Shown one piece after another: positions 1 through 8,616 of a stretch of DNA of 47,696 nt. The translations under genes and the position numbers were made by a program. Positions within the stretch are counted from its first letter, which is position 1; each line of letters opens with the position of its first letter. The notes under the pieces were generated by a model. That model was not told where the DNA came from and made no database searches. It saw only the letters and a list, made by a program, of their open reading frames with translations. The stretch covers positions 1-47,696 of the forward strand of contig CAZXTL010000013.1 of NCBI GenBank assembly GCA_964643725.1, in the 5' to 3' direction. The DNA is from DYQY01 sp964643725. Its GTDB lineage: Bacteria; Margulisbacteria; Riflemargulisbacteria; GWF2-35-9; DYQY01.

Positions 1-2
1 CA

Positions 3-782
3 AGATCAATGTGGATATCAGCAACAGGAATGATGGCTCAACAGTTAACTATTGACGTTATTGCCAATAATCTTGCCAACGTTAATACAACAGGGTTTAA
101 AAAATCTAGAGTAGATTTTGAGGATCTTATGTATCAGAAACTTAGCATAACGAATAATTATGCTAACGCCGATCAACAAGGTCCTCCAGTTCAAGTTGGG
201 TTAGGGGTCAGAAGTACTGGTGTTCCTAAAATATATACCAGTGGTAATTTAGAGCAAACAGGTAAAAACCTAGACGTTGCAATAGAGGGTTCTGGCTTTT
301 TGCAGGTGCGTATGCCTGATGGGACAATTGGTTATACAAGAGCAGGTGTTTTAAATAAAGATGGCGAAGGATATGTTGGTACTCCGGATGGGTTTTTGTT
401 AGAGCCGACACTCCAGATACCAAACGACGCTGTAGAGATTTTCATCAGCGCAGAAGGTGTTGTTAGTGTTGCAAAAGTGGGTGCCTTAAATAATGAAGTA
501 GTTGGGCAAATTTCGTTAATTGATTTTCCTAATCCAGCTGGCCTTGAGAGTAAAGGTAGGAATATCCTTTTAGAAACTGGTAATTCTGGAAGTCCAATAG
601 AGGGCACACCAGGTCTTGATGGAATGGGAACCTTAGCTCAAGGTTATTTGGAAGGCTCCAATGTGGATATTGCAGAAGAAATGATAAAAATGATTATTGC
701 TCAAAGGGCTTATGAAGTTAACTCAAAAGCAATAAAAACATCAGACGAAATGTTATCAATAACAAACGAGTTAAAAAGGTAG
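3..782 (+). CDS. flgG: Flagellar distal rod protein FlgG (5' end outside window)
   Basis: FlgG forms the distal rod of the flagellar basal body, between the proximal rod and the hook, in the periplasm. The N-terminal region has the classic rod/hook motif ANNLANVNTTGFKKSR, and the C-terminus ends in an axial coiled-coil region (GSNVDIAEEMIKMI, AQRAYEVNSKAIKTSDEML). An ATG at 9 could be read as the start, but the preceding in-frame codons encode Arg-Ser, matching the usual FlgG opening MxRSLWxxATG. The true start therefore probably lies a few codons upstream of the window. The visible 257 residues are close to the usual length of about 260. It is followed after 3 bases by flgA, as in a flg operon. 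Confidence 0.93.
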   Translation, partial: RSMWISATGMMAQQLTIDVIANNLANVNTTGFKKSRVDFEDLMYQKLSITNNYANADQQGPPVQVGLGVRSTGVPKIYTSGNLEQTGKNLDVAIEGSGFLQVRMPDGTIGYTRAGVLNKDGEGYVGTPDGFLLEPTLQIPNDAVEIFISAEGVVSVAKVGALNNEVVGQISLIDFPNPAGLESKGRNILLETGNSGSPIEGTPGLDGMGTLAQGYLEGSNVDIAEEMIKMIIAQRAYEVNSKAIKTSDEMLSITNELKR

Positions 783-785
783 GCA

Positions 786-1457
786 ATGAGAAATAGCTTA
801 ATTGTTTTATTAATGTGTTTTGCTTTTGCCATAGATCCAACGTATGTAAAAGGGTTGGTTAATCAGAAGGCACAAGCACAATTAACAGAATTTGCGAGTT
901 TTAATATAGAGATAATGCAGGAGCCATATGGGGCTGACAAAATCACTGCTGATGTTTTGGTGATTGATTCAGTTGAAGTTAAACCAGGGGTAACCATTGT
1001 AAACGTTAAGGCAACAGTAGAGGGTAAGCCAAAAACATTAAGATATTTGGCAAAAGTAAATATTTTTGATGAAGTTTTAGTGATGAAGGAAAGCGCTATT
1101 AGTAAGAGAGAATTTGATCCAAGCATCACTGAGGGCAGACTGATGGACGTAACTGCCCTTTTTGATGCAGGCAAGAAGTGGGTTAAGTCAGTAGATGAGG
1201 CCAAAGGTAAGCGTTATGTAAGAACAGTGAAGAGAGATAACGTGTTGTTAGATGAAGCTTTAGAAAAAATGCCAGATGTGCATAAGAATGACGTCATTAC
1301 TGTAACGATTAGAGATGCTGGAGTTGAGCTTACCTGTCAAGTTATCGCTTTAGAGGAAGGATATACAGGAGATACTATTGAGGTTATAAATTCTCAATAT
1401 AAAAAGAAGATGCAGGCAGTCGTTAAAGGATTAGGGACTTTAGAGATAAAGGGATAA
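786..1457 (+). CDS. flgA: P-ring assembly chaperone FlgA
   Basis: FlgA is the periplasmic chaperone that helps FlgI polymerise into the P-ring around the rod. The 223-residue product has a short hydrophobic signal peptide (SLIVLLMCFAFA, residues 4-15) with a plausible cleavage site after AFA. The C-terminal half resembles the SAF/FlgA domain, with RDNVLLDEALEKMPDVHKNDVITVTIRDAGVELTC in pieces such as VLLDEALEKMPDV and DVITVTIRDAGVEL. It starts 3 bases after flgG and precedes flgH and flgI, the usual gene order. FlgA sequences diverge widely, so the call rests on the C-terminal domain plus context. Confidence 0.85.
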   Translation: MRNSLIVLLMCFAFAIDPTYVKGLVNQKAQAQLTEFASFNIEIMQEPYGADKITADVLVIDSVEVKPGVTIVNVKATVEGKPKTLRYLAKVNIFDEVLVMKESAISKREFDPSITEGRLMDVTALFDAGKKWVKSVDEAKGKRYVRTVKRDNVLLDEALEKMPDVHKNDVITVTIRDAGVELTCQVIALEEGYTGDTIEVINSQYKKKMQAVVKGLGTLEIKG

Positions 1458-1467
1458 GGAGGACAAA

Positions 1468-2037
1468 ATGAAACGTTTGGTAAATATTTTTTTGATAATT
1501 ATGCTGATGGTTACTTGTCAGGCAGAGTCTTTATGGAAAGGAGAGAATGAGGGTTTGTTTAATGACCATATTGCTAAAAATATAGGTGATAGTTTGACTG
1601 TAATTGTGGAAGAGTATATTGAGAATAGCCAAAGCAGTGGCAGTACGATTAAGAATGCCAATAGTATGTCTTTTGGTCCAGGCACTGGGTACGCTAATTT
1701 TTTAGATTCAGCAACGGCAGTACCAAATGAAAGTTCTTTTGTTGCACAGGGCGAACAGAATACTCTGGGTACGTTTAAAACAGAAGTAACAGTTAGAGTT
1801 ATAGAGGTCTTAGAGAATAAGGAATTATCAATAGAGGGGAATAAAGCAGTTAATATAAATGGGGATAAGCAATACATTTACGTAAAAGGAATAGTAAAAC
1901 CAGAGAATATTAGTAAGGGCAATGTTGTATATTCTCGATATCTTGCTAATGCAGAGATCGATTTCAAAAGAGATGGCGAGATAAATAATGCGAACGATCC
2001 AGGGCTTATAACAAAAATATTTAATATGATTTTTTAA
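1468..2037 (+). CDS. flgH: Flagellar L-ring protein FlgH
   Basis: FlgH forms the outer-membrane L-ring, which implies a diderm envelope. The product has 189 residues, shorter than the enterobacterial protein of about 230 but typical of minimal versions. Recognisable family segments are SLWKGENEGLFNDHIAKNIGD, and later VTVRVIEVLENKELSIEGNK followed by INGDKQYIYVKGIVKPENI. A signal sequence covers residues 1-19, with Cys17 as the possible lipidated residue; the lipobox reads LMVTC, whose Thr at -1 is not ideal. A strong Shine-Dalgarno AAGGAGGA sits just upstream. It lies between flgA and flgI. Confidence 0.92.
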   Translation: MKRLVNIFLIIMLMVTCQAESLWKGENEGLFNDHIAKNIGDSLTVIVEEYIENSQSSGSTIKNANSMSFGPGTGYANFLDSATAVPNESSFVAQGEQNTLGTFKTEVTVRVIEVLENKELSIEGNKAVNINGDKQYIYVKGIVKPENISKGNVVYSRYLANAEIDFKRDGEINNANDPGLITKIFNMIF

Positions 2038-2048
2038 GGGGAATATAA

Positions 2049-3164
2049 ATGCGTAAAATACTAATAATATTTTTAATTATTATGATGCAACTTAGTTTTT
2101 CGCTAGATTCTACTGTTAGAACTAGAATTAAAGATATAGCAAGATTGCTAAATGATAGACAGAATATGCTTATAGGTTATGGCTTAGTTGTTGGACTACA
2201 AGGGAGCGGAGATGATGCCAGCAATGAAGTTGCCCGACAGGGAGTAGCGAATATGCTTAGCAATTTTGGCGTAAACAATTTAGTAGTTGATAATTTAAAA
2301 TCTAAAAATACAGCGGTAGTAATGGTTACTGCAAAATTGGGAGCTTTTAATACACCAGGAGACAATATAGATGTTAATGTTGCTTCTATTGGACAAGCAA
2401 GCAGTCTAAAAGGCGGAGTGCTTTTATTTACTCCTTTGAAGGCAGCCAATGGAGAGGTTTATGCTATAGCCCAAGGACCAGTTGCTGTTGGTGGTTTTAG
2501 TATTGAGGGGAAAGGTTCTAAAACAATGAAGAACCATGTAGCTTCTGGTGCTATTCCTAACGGAGCAATTGTTGAGAGTGCAGTTAAAACAGAACTTGCA
2601 ACAAATGGTGAACTTATATGGGTATTAGACAAACAAGATTTTAATACTGTAGAAAACATGAGAGTTGCAATACAGAAAATTAATAAAAATTTTGTGGTTA
2701 AGGCTCTTAGTGGTTCGCAAGTATCTTTGAAAGTCCCAAAAGAGTATGTAGGGAAAGAAATAGAGCTTATTTCCTTAGTAGATGAGCTTAGTGTTAATGC
2801 TGATGGAGTCGCAAGAATAGTTATTAATGAGAGAACCGGTGCTGTAGTTATGGGCGGACCAGTCAAGGTTGCCCCAGTGGTTGTGGCTTATCAGAATTTA
2901 TATATTTCTGTAAAAGCAGAGCAAGAAATTAGTCAGCCTGGTGCTTTTTCTGGAGGAACAACCGCTATTGTTGAAAACTCAAGCATAGCAGTTGCAGAAG
3001 CCAAGTCAGGCAAAGCAGTAGAACTCATAAAAACACCGGAAAATACAATCGAACAGGTAGTTGGGATATTGAATCGTATTGGAATGTCTCCTGGAGATGT
3101 TATCTCTATCCTTCAGTTAATGAAAGAAGCAGGAGCCATTAAAGCGAAAATGGAGATAATCTAA
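2049..3164 (+). CDS. flgI: Flagellar P-ring protein FlgI
   Basis: FlgI builds the periplasmic P-ring, the bushing around the rod in the peptidoglycan layer. The 371-residue length matches the family (about 345-370). A Sec signal peptide spans roughly residues 1-19 (KILIIFLIIMMQLSFS). Family hallmarks follow: RIKDIARLLNDRQNMLIGYGLVVGL, GSGDDASN, QGVANMLSNFG, KNTAVVMVTAKL and VNVASIGQASSLKGGVLL. The C-terminus NRIGMSPGDVISILQLMKEAGAIKAKMEII is also typical. The stop codon overlaps the flgJ start by one base (TAATG), suggesting translational coupling. Confidence 0.96.
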   Translation: MRKILIIFLIIMMQLSFSLDSTVRTRIKDIARLLNDRQNMLIGYGLVVGLQGSGDDASNEVARQGVANMLSNFGVNNLVVDNLKSKNTAVVMVTAKLGAFNTPGDNIDVNVASIGQASSLKGGVLLFTPLKAANGEVYAIAQGPVAVGGFSIEGKGSKTMKNHVASGAIPNGAIVESAVKTELATNGELIWVLDKQDFNTVENMRVAIQKINKNFVVKALSGSQVSLKVPKEYVGKEIELISLVDELSVNADGVARIVINERTGAVVMGGPVKVAPVVVAYQNLYISVKAEQEISQPGAFSGGTTAIVENSSIAVAEAKSGKAVELIKTPENTIEQVVGILNRIGMSPGDVISILQLMKEAGAIKAKMEII

Positions 3165-3475
3165 TGAACGTTATGGAAGTTGCGAATATAAATAAGGGCT
3201 TAGGAAGAGAGAAAGACTTAAAGGCTTCTCAGGATTTGGAAAGTTATTTTGTACATTTTTTATTAAAAGAAATGAGAAAGACTATTCCAAAGTCAGACCT
3301 ATTTGGCAACAGTAATTCACAAGAGATATATGTTGATATGCTAGATCAGCAGATAGCTCAGAACATAGCAATGGCTGGTGGATTAGGGCTTGCAAAGAAG
3401 ATAAATGCTAGTTTAGCGGAGAAGCAAAAAGTGGTTGAAAATTATGGGGAGGTAAAAAATATAATTAATAGCTAA
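3164..3475 (+). CDS. flgJ: Rod-binding protein, FlgJ N-terminal domain only
   Basis: FlgJ caps the growing rod. This 103-residue protein contains only the rod-binding domain (YFVHFLLKEMRKTIPKSDLFG, then YVDMLDQQIAQNIAMAGGLGLAKKI) and lacks the C-terminal peptidoglycan hydrolase domain of gammaproteobacterial FlgJ. Single-domain forms are common in other phyla, where a separate enzyme opens the cell wall. The start overlaps the flgI stop by one base. Its stop codon forms part of the -35 box of the sigma-28 promoter that follows, so this gene ends the upstream operon. Confidence 0.9.
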   Translation: MNVMEVANINKGLGREKDLKASQDLESYFVHFLLKEMRKTIPKSDLFGNSNSQEIYVDMLDQQIAQNIAMAGGLGLAKKINASLAEKQKVVENYGEVKNIINS

Positions 3476-3499
3476 AGTTTTTTTCTTTTATACCGATAA
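3473..3499 (+). promoter_or_regulatory. Sigma-28 (FliA-type) promoter of the flgM operon
   Basis: TAAAGTTT at 3473-3480 and ACCGATAA at 3492-3499 are separated by 11 bases. The known FliA consensus is TAAAGTTT-N11-GCCGATAA, so 15 of 16 positions match. It lies about 50 bases upstream of flgM and should drive flgM-flgN-flgK-flgL-fliW-csrA. Placing flgM under its own sigma factor is the usual feedback arrangement. Confidence 0.9.
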
Positions 3500-3549
3500 T
3501 ACAAATGGTATTCTGTATTGATTAGTATTTTAAGTATAAGGAGAAAAAA

Positions 3550-3861
3550 ATGAGGATTATAGAATCCGGTGCTTTTGATGAAATTAAAAAAACTATATTG
3601 CCAAAGCAAGAACGAAAAGTTCAGGAAACTGGCAATAATGACGCTACAGAAAATTTAGTAGTTGAAGAAAACAAAAGAGCTTTCGAGCTAGTGTTTAATG
3701 ATAAAAGTTTTGGAATTGATTTAAAGAAGATAGAAAAGATTAAAAAAGATATAGAAGAGGGAAGCTATAGTGCTGACTCTGTTAAAACAGCTAAGGGGAT
3801 GTTGAAAAGTGAGCAAAGAGGAGAAAGTAGCATGGGATTATTTGAAGGGAAATCTGGATAA
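3550..3861 (+). CDS. flgM: Anti-sigma-28 factor FlgM
   Basis: FlgM binds and inhibits the flagellar sigma factor sigma-28 until the hook-basal body is complete and FlgM is exported. The 103-residue protein has a low-complexity charged N-terminus. Its C-terminal segment IDLKKIEKIKKDIEEGSYSADS followed by VKTAKGML matches the sigma-binding helix pattern of the family (kI..lk..I..G.Y.vd...iA..ml). A sigma-28 promoter lies directly upstream and flgN directly downstream, which supports the call. The 3' end overlaps flgN by 53 bases in another frame, leaving a tail of about 15 residues after the conserved helix. Confidence 0.85.
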   Translation: MRIIESGAFDEIKKTILPKQERKVQETGNNDATENLVVEENKRAFELVFNDKSFGIDLKKIEKIKKDIEEGSYSADSVKTAKGMLKSEQRGESSMGLFEGKSG

Positions 3862-4318
3862 CCAGGTAACCGCATATTCTCGCCTTGTTGACATTCTCCG
3901 TTTAGAAAATAAAGCATTAATAGAACGAAAGCACCAAGAACTTATAGATGCTTCAGCCTTAAAAGAAATATTAACTCCAGAAATTACAGAGCTACAGAAT
4001 CAAATGATTTCAATCATGCAGATGATAGTTAGTTCAGGTAATTCTAATCCAGTTACACTTTCTCAGGTTATAGACTTTTCTCCCGCAAGTTATAAAGAGT
4101 ATTTTGTTAAAATAAAGAGATCCTTAAATGAATTTAAGAAAGAAATAATGATGCTTCGGTATCGTAATCAGAAGTTAATGGAAAATGCTCTCAGATATAT
4201 ACAACATATGATGAATAGGGTTATGGACATTTGTTCAGACAATCAGCAAGTTTATTGTCAAAGAGGCAATGCTAATGTTTTGGGTAAAAGCCGTAATTGG
4301 ATGGATATTGTAGCATGA
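3809..4318 (+). CDS. flgN: FlgN-like chaperone for FlgK/FlgL
   Basis: FlgN chaperones the hook-filament junction proteins FlgK and FlgL in the cytoplasm. The 169-residue product is mostly helical, with heptad-like hydrophobic spacing (YSRLVDILRLENKALIERKH, then LKEILTPEITELQNQMISIMQMI), like FlgN. The only sensible start is GTG at 3809, preceded by AAGGGG at 3793-3798; the nearby ATG at 3832 is in the flgM frame. It lies between flgM and flgK, the usual position. FlgN sequences are poorly conserved, so position and helical character carry much of the call. Confidence 0.78.
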   Translation: MSKEEKVAWDYLKGNLDNQVTAYSRLVDILRLENKALIERKHQELIDASALKEILTPEITELQNQMISIMQMIVSSGNSNPVTLSQVIDFSPASYKEYFVKIKRSLNEFKKEIMMLRYRNQKLMENALRYIQHMMNRVMDICSDNQQVYCQRGNANVLGKSRNWMDIVA

Positions 4319-4333
4319 AGGAAGTGAAATAAT

Positions 4334-5722
4334 ATGTCAGCTGGAATAGAAATAGCACGTAAAGCACTTCAAGCAAATGCCTATGTTTTAGATACTATAG
4401 GTAACAACATTGCAAACGTTAATACTCCAGGGTATTCAAGGCAACGGGTAGAGTTAAGGCCTTCAGAGTCCACCAGTATTGCCGTTAAAAGCACAACAGC
4501 TCCTTTTGCTTCGTTAGGTACAGGCGTAAGCGTATATAACGTGGAGAGGATGAGAAACGAGTTTTATGATGCACAGATGAGGAATACGCTTGGCGAATAT
4601 GGCACTTGGACACAGCAATCAGTAACATATAGCACAGTGGAAAGTATATTTAATGAGCCGTCTGATGTAGGGATATCCGCTAATTTACAAGCGTTTTGGG
4701 ATTCTTGGTACGCTGTGCAACAGGACCCCTCTGATTCAGGAGCACGTTCAAATGTTATTTCTACGGCTGAACAGTTAGCTCAGAGTTTAAAGTTAACAAA
4801 ATCATCATTAAGTAATTTGCAACGCAACATTGATAGAAATATCCCTTTAAAAGTTGAGGATGCCAATAGTTTGATAACAAGGCTAAGCCAGATTAATAAG
4901 CAGATTGTTAAGGAAGAGGCATCAGGTACTACAACTAGCTTAAAGGATGAGAGAACAAGGTTGACTAATGAGCTGATTCAGCTTGTAGGAGCAGATTACT
5001 ATGAAGATTCACGAGGAGTCGCATCAATAGCATTAAATGGCGTTATTTTGATGAGTGAGTCAGATTCAAATTTATTAGAGGCAAAGTTGACTAATGCCGA
5101 TGGAACATCTAAGTATCAGCTTTTTATAAAAGATACCTTAAGAACTGTAGATGTCTCGTCTGGAGAAATATATGGTTTGATTCAGTCAAGAGACGAAGCG
5201 GTTGTAAGTTTTATGGATAAATTAGACGAAATAGCTGTAGCTCTGATTACTAATATCAATGAGGTTAATAAAGCAGGATATGATCTTAATGGTGATGCTG
5301 GAATTAATTTTTTTGATGGCACTGGTGCTAGTGATATTGCCGTAAATGATTTTGTGGTCAGCGATGGTTCGTTAATCGCTGCTTCCTCAACTAAGACTAA
5401 TGTCGAGGGAAATGGAGAGAATGCTTTGGCAATTAGTGCTTTAAGGGAGTTAGGTGTTTTTGATTCTGGGACCACATCAATTAATAAGTATTTCCAAAAC
5501 TTAATATCTAATCTTGGAGTTAATTCTTTAGCTTCTCAAAATTATTTACAGACCAATGAGGATATTATTGATCAGCTTAATAATCAGATAGCTGCAGTTT
5601 CAGGAGTTTCAATAGATGAAGAAATGACAGACATGGTTAAATTTCAAAATTCTTATCAAGCAGCAGCAAAATATTTGTCAATTATTCAAGAGATATTAGA
5701 TACGTTAATTCAGATGGTGTAA
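4334..5722 (+). CDS. flgK: Hook-filament junction protein FlgK (HAP1)
   Basis: FlgK is the first hook-associated protein joining hook to filament. The N-terminus IEIARKALQANAYVLDTIGNN plus IANVNTPGYSRQRVEL is the FlgK signature. A middle region includes SIFNEPSDVGISANLQAFWDSW and DPSDSGARSNVISTAEQLA, also typical. The C-terminus GVSIDEEMTDMVKFQNSYQA is the diagnostic D0 helix. The length of 462 residues is close to the usual 450-550. AAGGAAG precedes the ATG. It sits between flgN and flgL. Confidence 0.96.
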   Translation: MSAGIEIARKALQANAYVLDTIGNNIANVNTPGYSRQRVELRPSESTSIAVKSTTAPFASLGTGVSVYNVERMRNEFYDAQMRNTLGEYGTWTQQSVTYSTVESIFNEPSDVGISANLQAFWDSWYAVQQDPSDSGARSNVISTAEQLAQSLKLTKSSLSNLQRNIDRNIPLKVEDANSLITRLSQINKQIVKEEASGTTTSLKDERTRLTNELIQLVGADYYEDSRGVASIALNGVILMSESDSNLLEAKLTNADGTSKYQLFIKDTLRTVDVSSGEIYGLIQSRDEAVVSFMDKLDEIAVALITNINEVNKAGYDLNGDAGINFFDGTGASDIAVNDFVVSDGSLIAASSTKTNVEGNGENALAISALRELGVFDSGTTSINKYFQNLISNLGVNSLASQNYLQTNEDIIDQLNNQIAAVSGVSIDEEMTDMVKFQNSYQAAAKYLSIIQEILDTLIQMV

Positions 5723-5743
5723 AAAGAAAGTAGGGGTGAAGCA

Positions 5744-6976
5744 ATGAGAGTAACAAATAACATAATGGCTAATAATGTTTTAGATAATATTCTAAGGGGT
5801 ACTCAAACACTTTCTAAGATTCAGGATCAGCTTAGTTCTGGGAAAAAGATAGCTAAGCCATCAGATGACCCAACAAATATTAATAGGGTCATGGGGTTTA
5901 GAGAGGATATTAGTAGAATGAACCAATATTTGAGTAACATTAATGCAGTTAAGGTTAATTTGGATACTACAGATGGTATTCTTTTTTCTTTGACTGAAGA
6001 AATAAATAGCGTTGAAACGAGTATTGGTAAATATTCTAATGGTGCTTTAAGTGGAGAATTTTCTTCTGCCATAGCCTCAGATATTGAGAATATTTTTGAT
6101 GGTATTATGAAAACAGCAAATAGTAGTCTTAATGGTAAGTATATTTTTGGTGGGCAGAATGTAATCCAGGCTCCTTTTGAGGTTGATGGAAATAAAATCA
6201 GGTACAATGGAACAGATGATCAAAAGTCAATAATAGTAGGAGACAATGAGTCGCTTGATGGGAGCATTAGTGGTGTAGAGCTTTTTTCAATTAGTAAAAT
6301 GGAAGGCGTGAAATATTCCAATTCTCCTGATCAAGTTTTGTATGCAACGCCTGCTAGCGATAAGATTAAAATTACAGTTGGAGACGTTACTACCGATATT
6401 ACTATTGAGTATGATGCAACTAACGGTATGACGCTACAAGATATTGTTGATTCCATAAGTAAATCAGGAGCAGAGGTGAAGGCAATGGTGGAGCAAACAA
6501 CTAATGGATATCGGTTAAAAATGGTTTCTAATTATGTTGGCTCAGATGGCCAGATAACCATTGCTGATGAATTGCCTGGTGGGGTTTTCGAGAAGATGGG
6601 GCTACTTAATACAGCAGGCGATTTTGTTGGGATAAAGAATGACGCGAAAGGTGGAGTTCTTTCTACTGTATTAAGCATTAAGAATAAGGTACAGGCTGGA
6701 GATAGCGACATTAGTCAAGAAGTAGCAGACTTAACCACTGGTAGAGATAATGTAATCAAGGCTCACGCTCTAGTAGGTATATATGTAAAGAGAATGGAAC
6801 AAAGGGAAAGTCATCTTACTGATCTTGTAATTCAACAAAAGATATTGACTTCATCAATAGAAGATATTGATTATGCTACTCTTATGATGGAGTATAATAA
6901 GCAGATGGTTGGGTATCAGGCTGCTCTTAATGTTGGGGCTAAGATAATGGGCCGTACATTGTTAGATTATTTATAA
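5744..6976 (+). CDS. flgL: Hook-filament junction protein FlgL (HAP3)
   Basis: FlgL sits between FlgK and the flagellin filament. The N-terminal flagellin-like helix reads MRVTNNIMANNVLDNILRGT, followed by LSSGKKIAKPSDDPTNINRV, typical of FlgL. The C-terminus returns to a flagellin-type helix (LTSSIEDIDYATLMMEYNKQM). Around residues 205-300 there is an insert resembling a flagellin hook-IN domain (KIKITVGDVTTDITIEYDA, LQDIVDSISKSGAEVKAMVE), explaining the 410-residue length compared with about 300 in simple forms. A GGGGTG-type Shine-Dalgarno precedes the start. Confidence 0.94.
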   Translation: MRVTNNIMANNVLDNILRGTQTLSKIQDQLSSGKKIAKPSDDPTNINRVMGFREDISRMNQYLSNINAVKVNLDTTDGILFSLTEEINSVETSIGKYSNGALSGEFSSAIASDIENIFDGIMKTANSSLNGKYIFGGQNVIQAPFEVDGNKIRYNGTDDQKSIIVGDNESLDGSISGVELFSISKMEGVKYSNSPDQVLYATPASDKIKITVGDVTTDITIEYDATNGMTLQDIVDSISKSGAEVKAMVEQTTNGYRLKMVSNYVGSDGQITIADELPGGVFEKMGLLNTAGDFVGIKNDAKGGVLSTVLSIKNKVQAGDSDISQEVADLTTGRDNVIKAHALVGIYVKRMEQRESHLTDLVIQQKILTSSIEDIDYATLMMEYNKQMVGYQAALNVGAKIMGRTLLDYL

Positions 6977-6995
6977 AAAAAGGAGATGGTAAAAG

Positions 6996-7451
6996 ATGAT
7001 AGTAAAAACGGAACGATTCGGAGTATTACAAGTTAAAGAAGAAGACATTATAGTTTTCCCAAAGGGACCTCTAGGGTTTGAAAATTATAAATCTTGGGTG
7101 TTGGTAGAGAATGGTTTATTAGGATGGCTGCAATCAGTTGAAGATGAGGCCTTAGCATTTGTGGTAGGCAACCCATTTGAGTTTTATGGTGATTACCAAT
7201 TTGATGTTACAGAAACAGAAATGAAGGAATTAGGCATAAAGTCAAAAGAGGAAGTTAATGTATTATCAATAGTGTCAGTGCCACCAAAAGTAGAGGAAAT
7301 GACTATAAATTTATTAGCTCCTATTGTAGTTAATAGTAAAACAAAGCAAGCGAAGCAAGTCATTCTAAGTAACAATTTTTATACTGTAAGGCATTTTGTG
7401 TACGCGGATCTTATGTCCAGCGTAAATAAGAAGGAGGCGGCAACAGCATAA
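6996..7451 (+). CDS. fliW: Flagellar assembly factor FliW
   Basis: FliW binds cytoplasmic flagellin; when flagellin is secreted, FliW is freed and antagonises CsrA, which restores flagellin translation. The 151-residue length fits. Family segments include TERFGVLQVKEEDIIVFPKG, PLGFENYKSWVLVEN, and NLLAPIVVNSKTKQAKQVIL. The stop overlaps the csrA ATG by one base (TAATG), so the two partners should be co-translated. Known biochemistry comes from Bacillus subtilis and Campylobacter; its action here is inferred from family and gene order. Confidence 0.96.
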   Translation: MIVKTERFGVLQVKEEDIIVFPKGPLGFENYKSWVLVENGLLGWLQSVEDEALAFVVGNPFEFYGDYQFDVTETEMKELGIKSKEEVNVLSIVSVPPKVEEMTINLLAPIVVNSKTKQAKQVILSNNFYTVRHFVYADLMSSVNKKEAATA

Positions 7452-7678
7452 TGTTAGTACTTACTAGAAAAATTAATCAGGAAATAATTATTCAAGACAA
7501 TATTACCGTTAAGATATTAGAGATAAACGAGAATGGTGTAAAAATAGGGATTCAGGCACCTAAGGCTATATCTGTTCATAGGCAAGAAGTTTATGAGGAA
7601 ATACAGGCTGAAAATAAACGTGCATCAATAACACCTTTAAAGTTTGATTATAAAGATTTCATAAAGGGAGCTGCTTAA
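7451..7678 (+). CDS. csrA: Carbon storage regulator CsrA (translational repressor)
   Basis: CsrA binds RNA hairpins that display GGA, usually blocking the Shine-Dalgarno site. The 75-residue protein begins MLVLTRKINQEIIIQDNITV and has VHRQEVYEEI, with Arg44, the key RNA-contact residue, in place. The C-terminal extension beyond residue 55 is typical of CsrA proteins that partner with FliW. It overlaps fliW by one base. Likely targets in this window are the flagellin leaders at 8617-8653 and 19151-19195 and possibly the flaG leader. Confidence 0.97.
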   Translation: MLVLTRKINQEIIIQDNITVKILEINENGVKIGIQAPKAISVHRQEVYEEIQAENKRASITPLKFDYKDFIKGAA

Positions 7679-7681
7679 TAA

Positions 7682-8440
7682 ATGATACTGCAATCTTTAG
7701 GCTTGGATTATTACACAAGTAATTATAGATTCTCTTCTATTAAAGGTGATCCGAAGTCCTTGCAGGAATCATATAAGACAGCAAAGGGTATGTCATTTGC
7801 AAATGTTGGAGATCTCAACAATAAGCTTTCTGCCTTAGAAAAAAAGGGAGAGAAGTCATCGTTAATGATAACTTTAGATGAACAACCTAAAGACATAATG
7901 GAACTGTTGCAGAAAGTTTCAGGCGGGAAATATTTCACTCTTCTCCAGAACAATGTCGATGGTATATTGCTTGGAAGAAATCTAGAAGAAGCTAGTAGAG
8001 GAAGTGGCTTTATCGAAGGGATAGGGGTATCTCTTGATGGGGCTTCTGCAAAAGCTGTTTCAGATGGAAAGATGAGTAAGATTATAGGCGTAGATACTTT
8101 TAATTCTATTTTTCAGAGTGTAGAGACAGAGACAAGTGCTGACACAATCTTCACGGCACAGACTCAGACTGTATCAGTTTTTTTAAATGAGATTAAACAA
8201 GCTTATATAATTTCTAAAGGGGACTCTAAGGATAGCCAAGACGTGTATGAATTTATGCAAACAGCTATAGAGGATGTTGAAAGTTATCTTGATAAAGGCA
8301 AGAGTTTTTCTTTTGTTCCTTCATCGGAGCAAGGTGTTTTTAGAACCGCCTTAACTATGATGAAAGACAGCATAACTAGTCATATTACTGACACTTATGG
8401 TAGTTCTTCAGGTAGTATTAAGTGGGATTGGAAGGCATAG
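7682..8440 (+). CDS. Unknown protein in the fliW-csrA operon
   Basis: I do not recognise this 252-residue protein. It starts 3 bases after csrA and lies just before the first flagellin, so a flagellar role is likely but unproven. It has no evident signal peptide or membrane segment. It is polar and rich in Ser, Lys and Asp, with predicted helical stretches (LQESYKTAKGMSF, LNNKLSALEKKGEK) and a Gly/Ser-rich middle (FIEGIGVSLDGASAKAVSDG). The C-terminus is SSSGSIKWDWKA. A secreted or filament-associated component, or a regulator, are both possible. The Shine-Dalgarno AAGGGAG lies rather far (about 14 bases) from the ATG, consistent with coupling to csrA. Confidence 0.7.
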   Translation: MILQSLGLDYYTSNYRFSSIKGDPKSLQESYKTAKGMSFANVGDLNNKLSALEKKGEKSSLMITLDEQPKDIMELLQKVSGGKYFTLLQNNVDGILLGRNLEEASRGSGFIEGIGVSLDGASAKAVSDGKMSKIIGVDTFNSIFQSVETETSADTIFTAQTQTVSVFLNEIKQAYIISKGDSKDSQDVYEFMQTAIEDVESYLDKGKSFSFVPSSEQGVFRTALTMMKDSITSHITDTYGSSSGSIKWDWKA

Positions 8441-8616
8441 ATTTGTTGTCTTATTGACGTTTTGTTTTGGTGTGCTAAAAATACATTGTAGGCAGATATT
8501 GTAAATAAGGAAAAGTTGGTCCGCATGTCGGGGACATTTCCTAAACTTAATTAACAATATAAAACTTTTAGGAGGTGGTGTTTTTTTGAACATGATCAGC
8601 CAAGCTTGGTTTGATT

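Noticed and set aside
8476..8499. Sigma-28 promoter for flagellin 1
   Set aside because: TAAA and GCAGATAT are separated by only 12 bases where 15 are needed, and the -10 match is partial.
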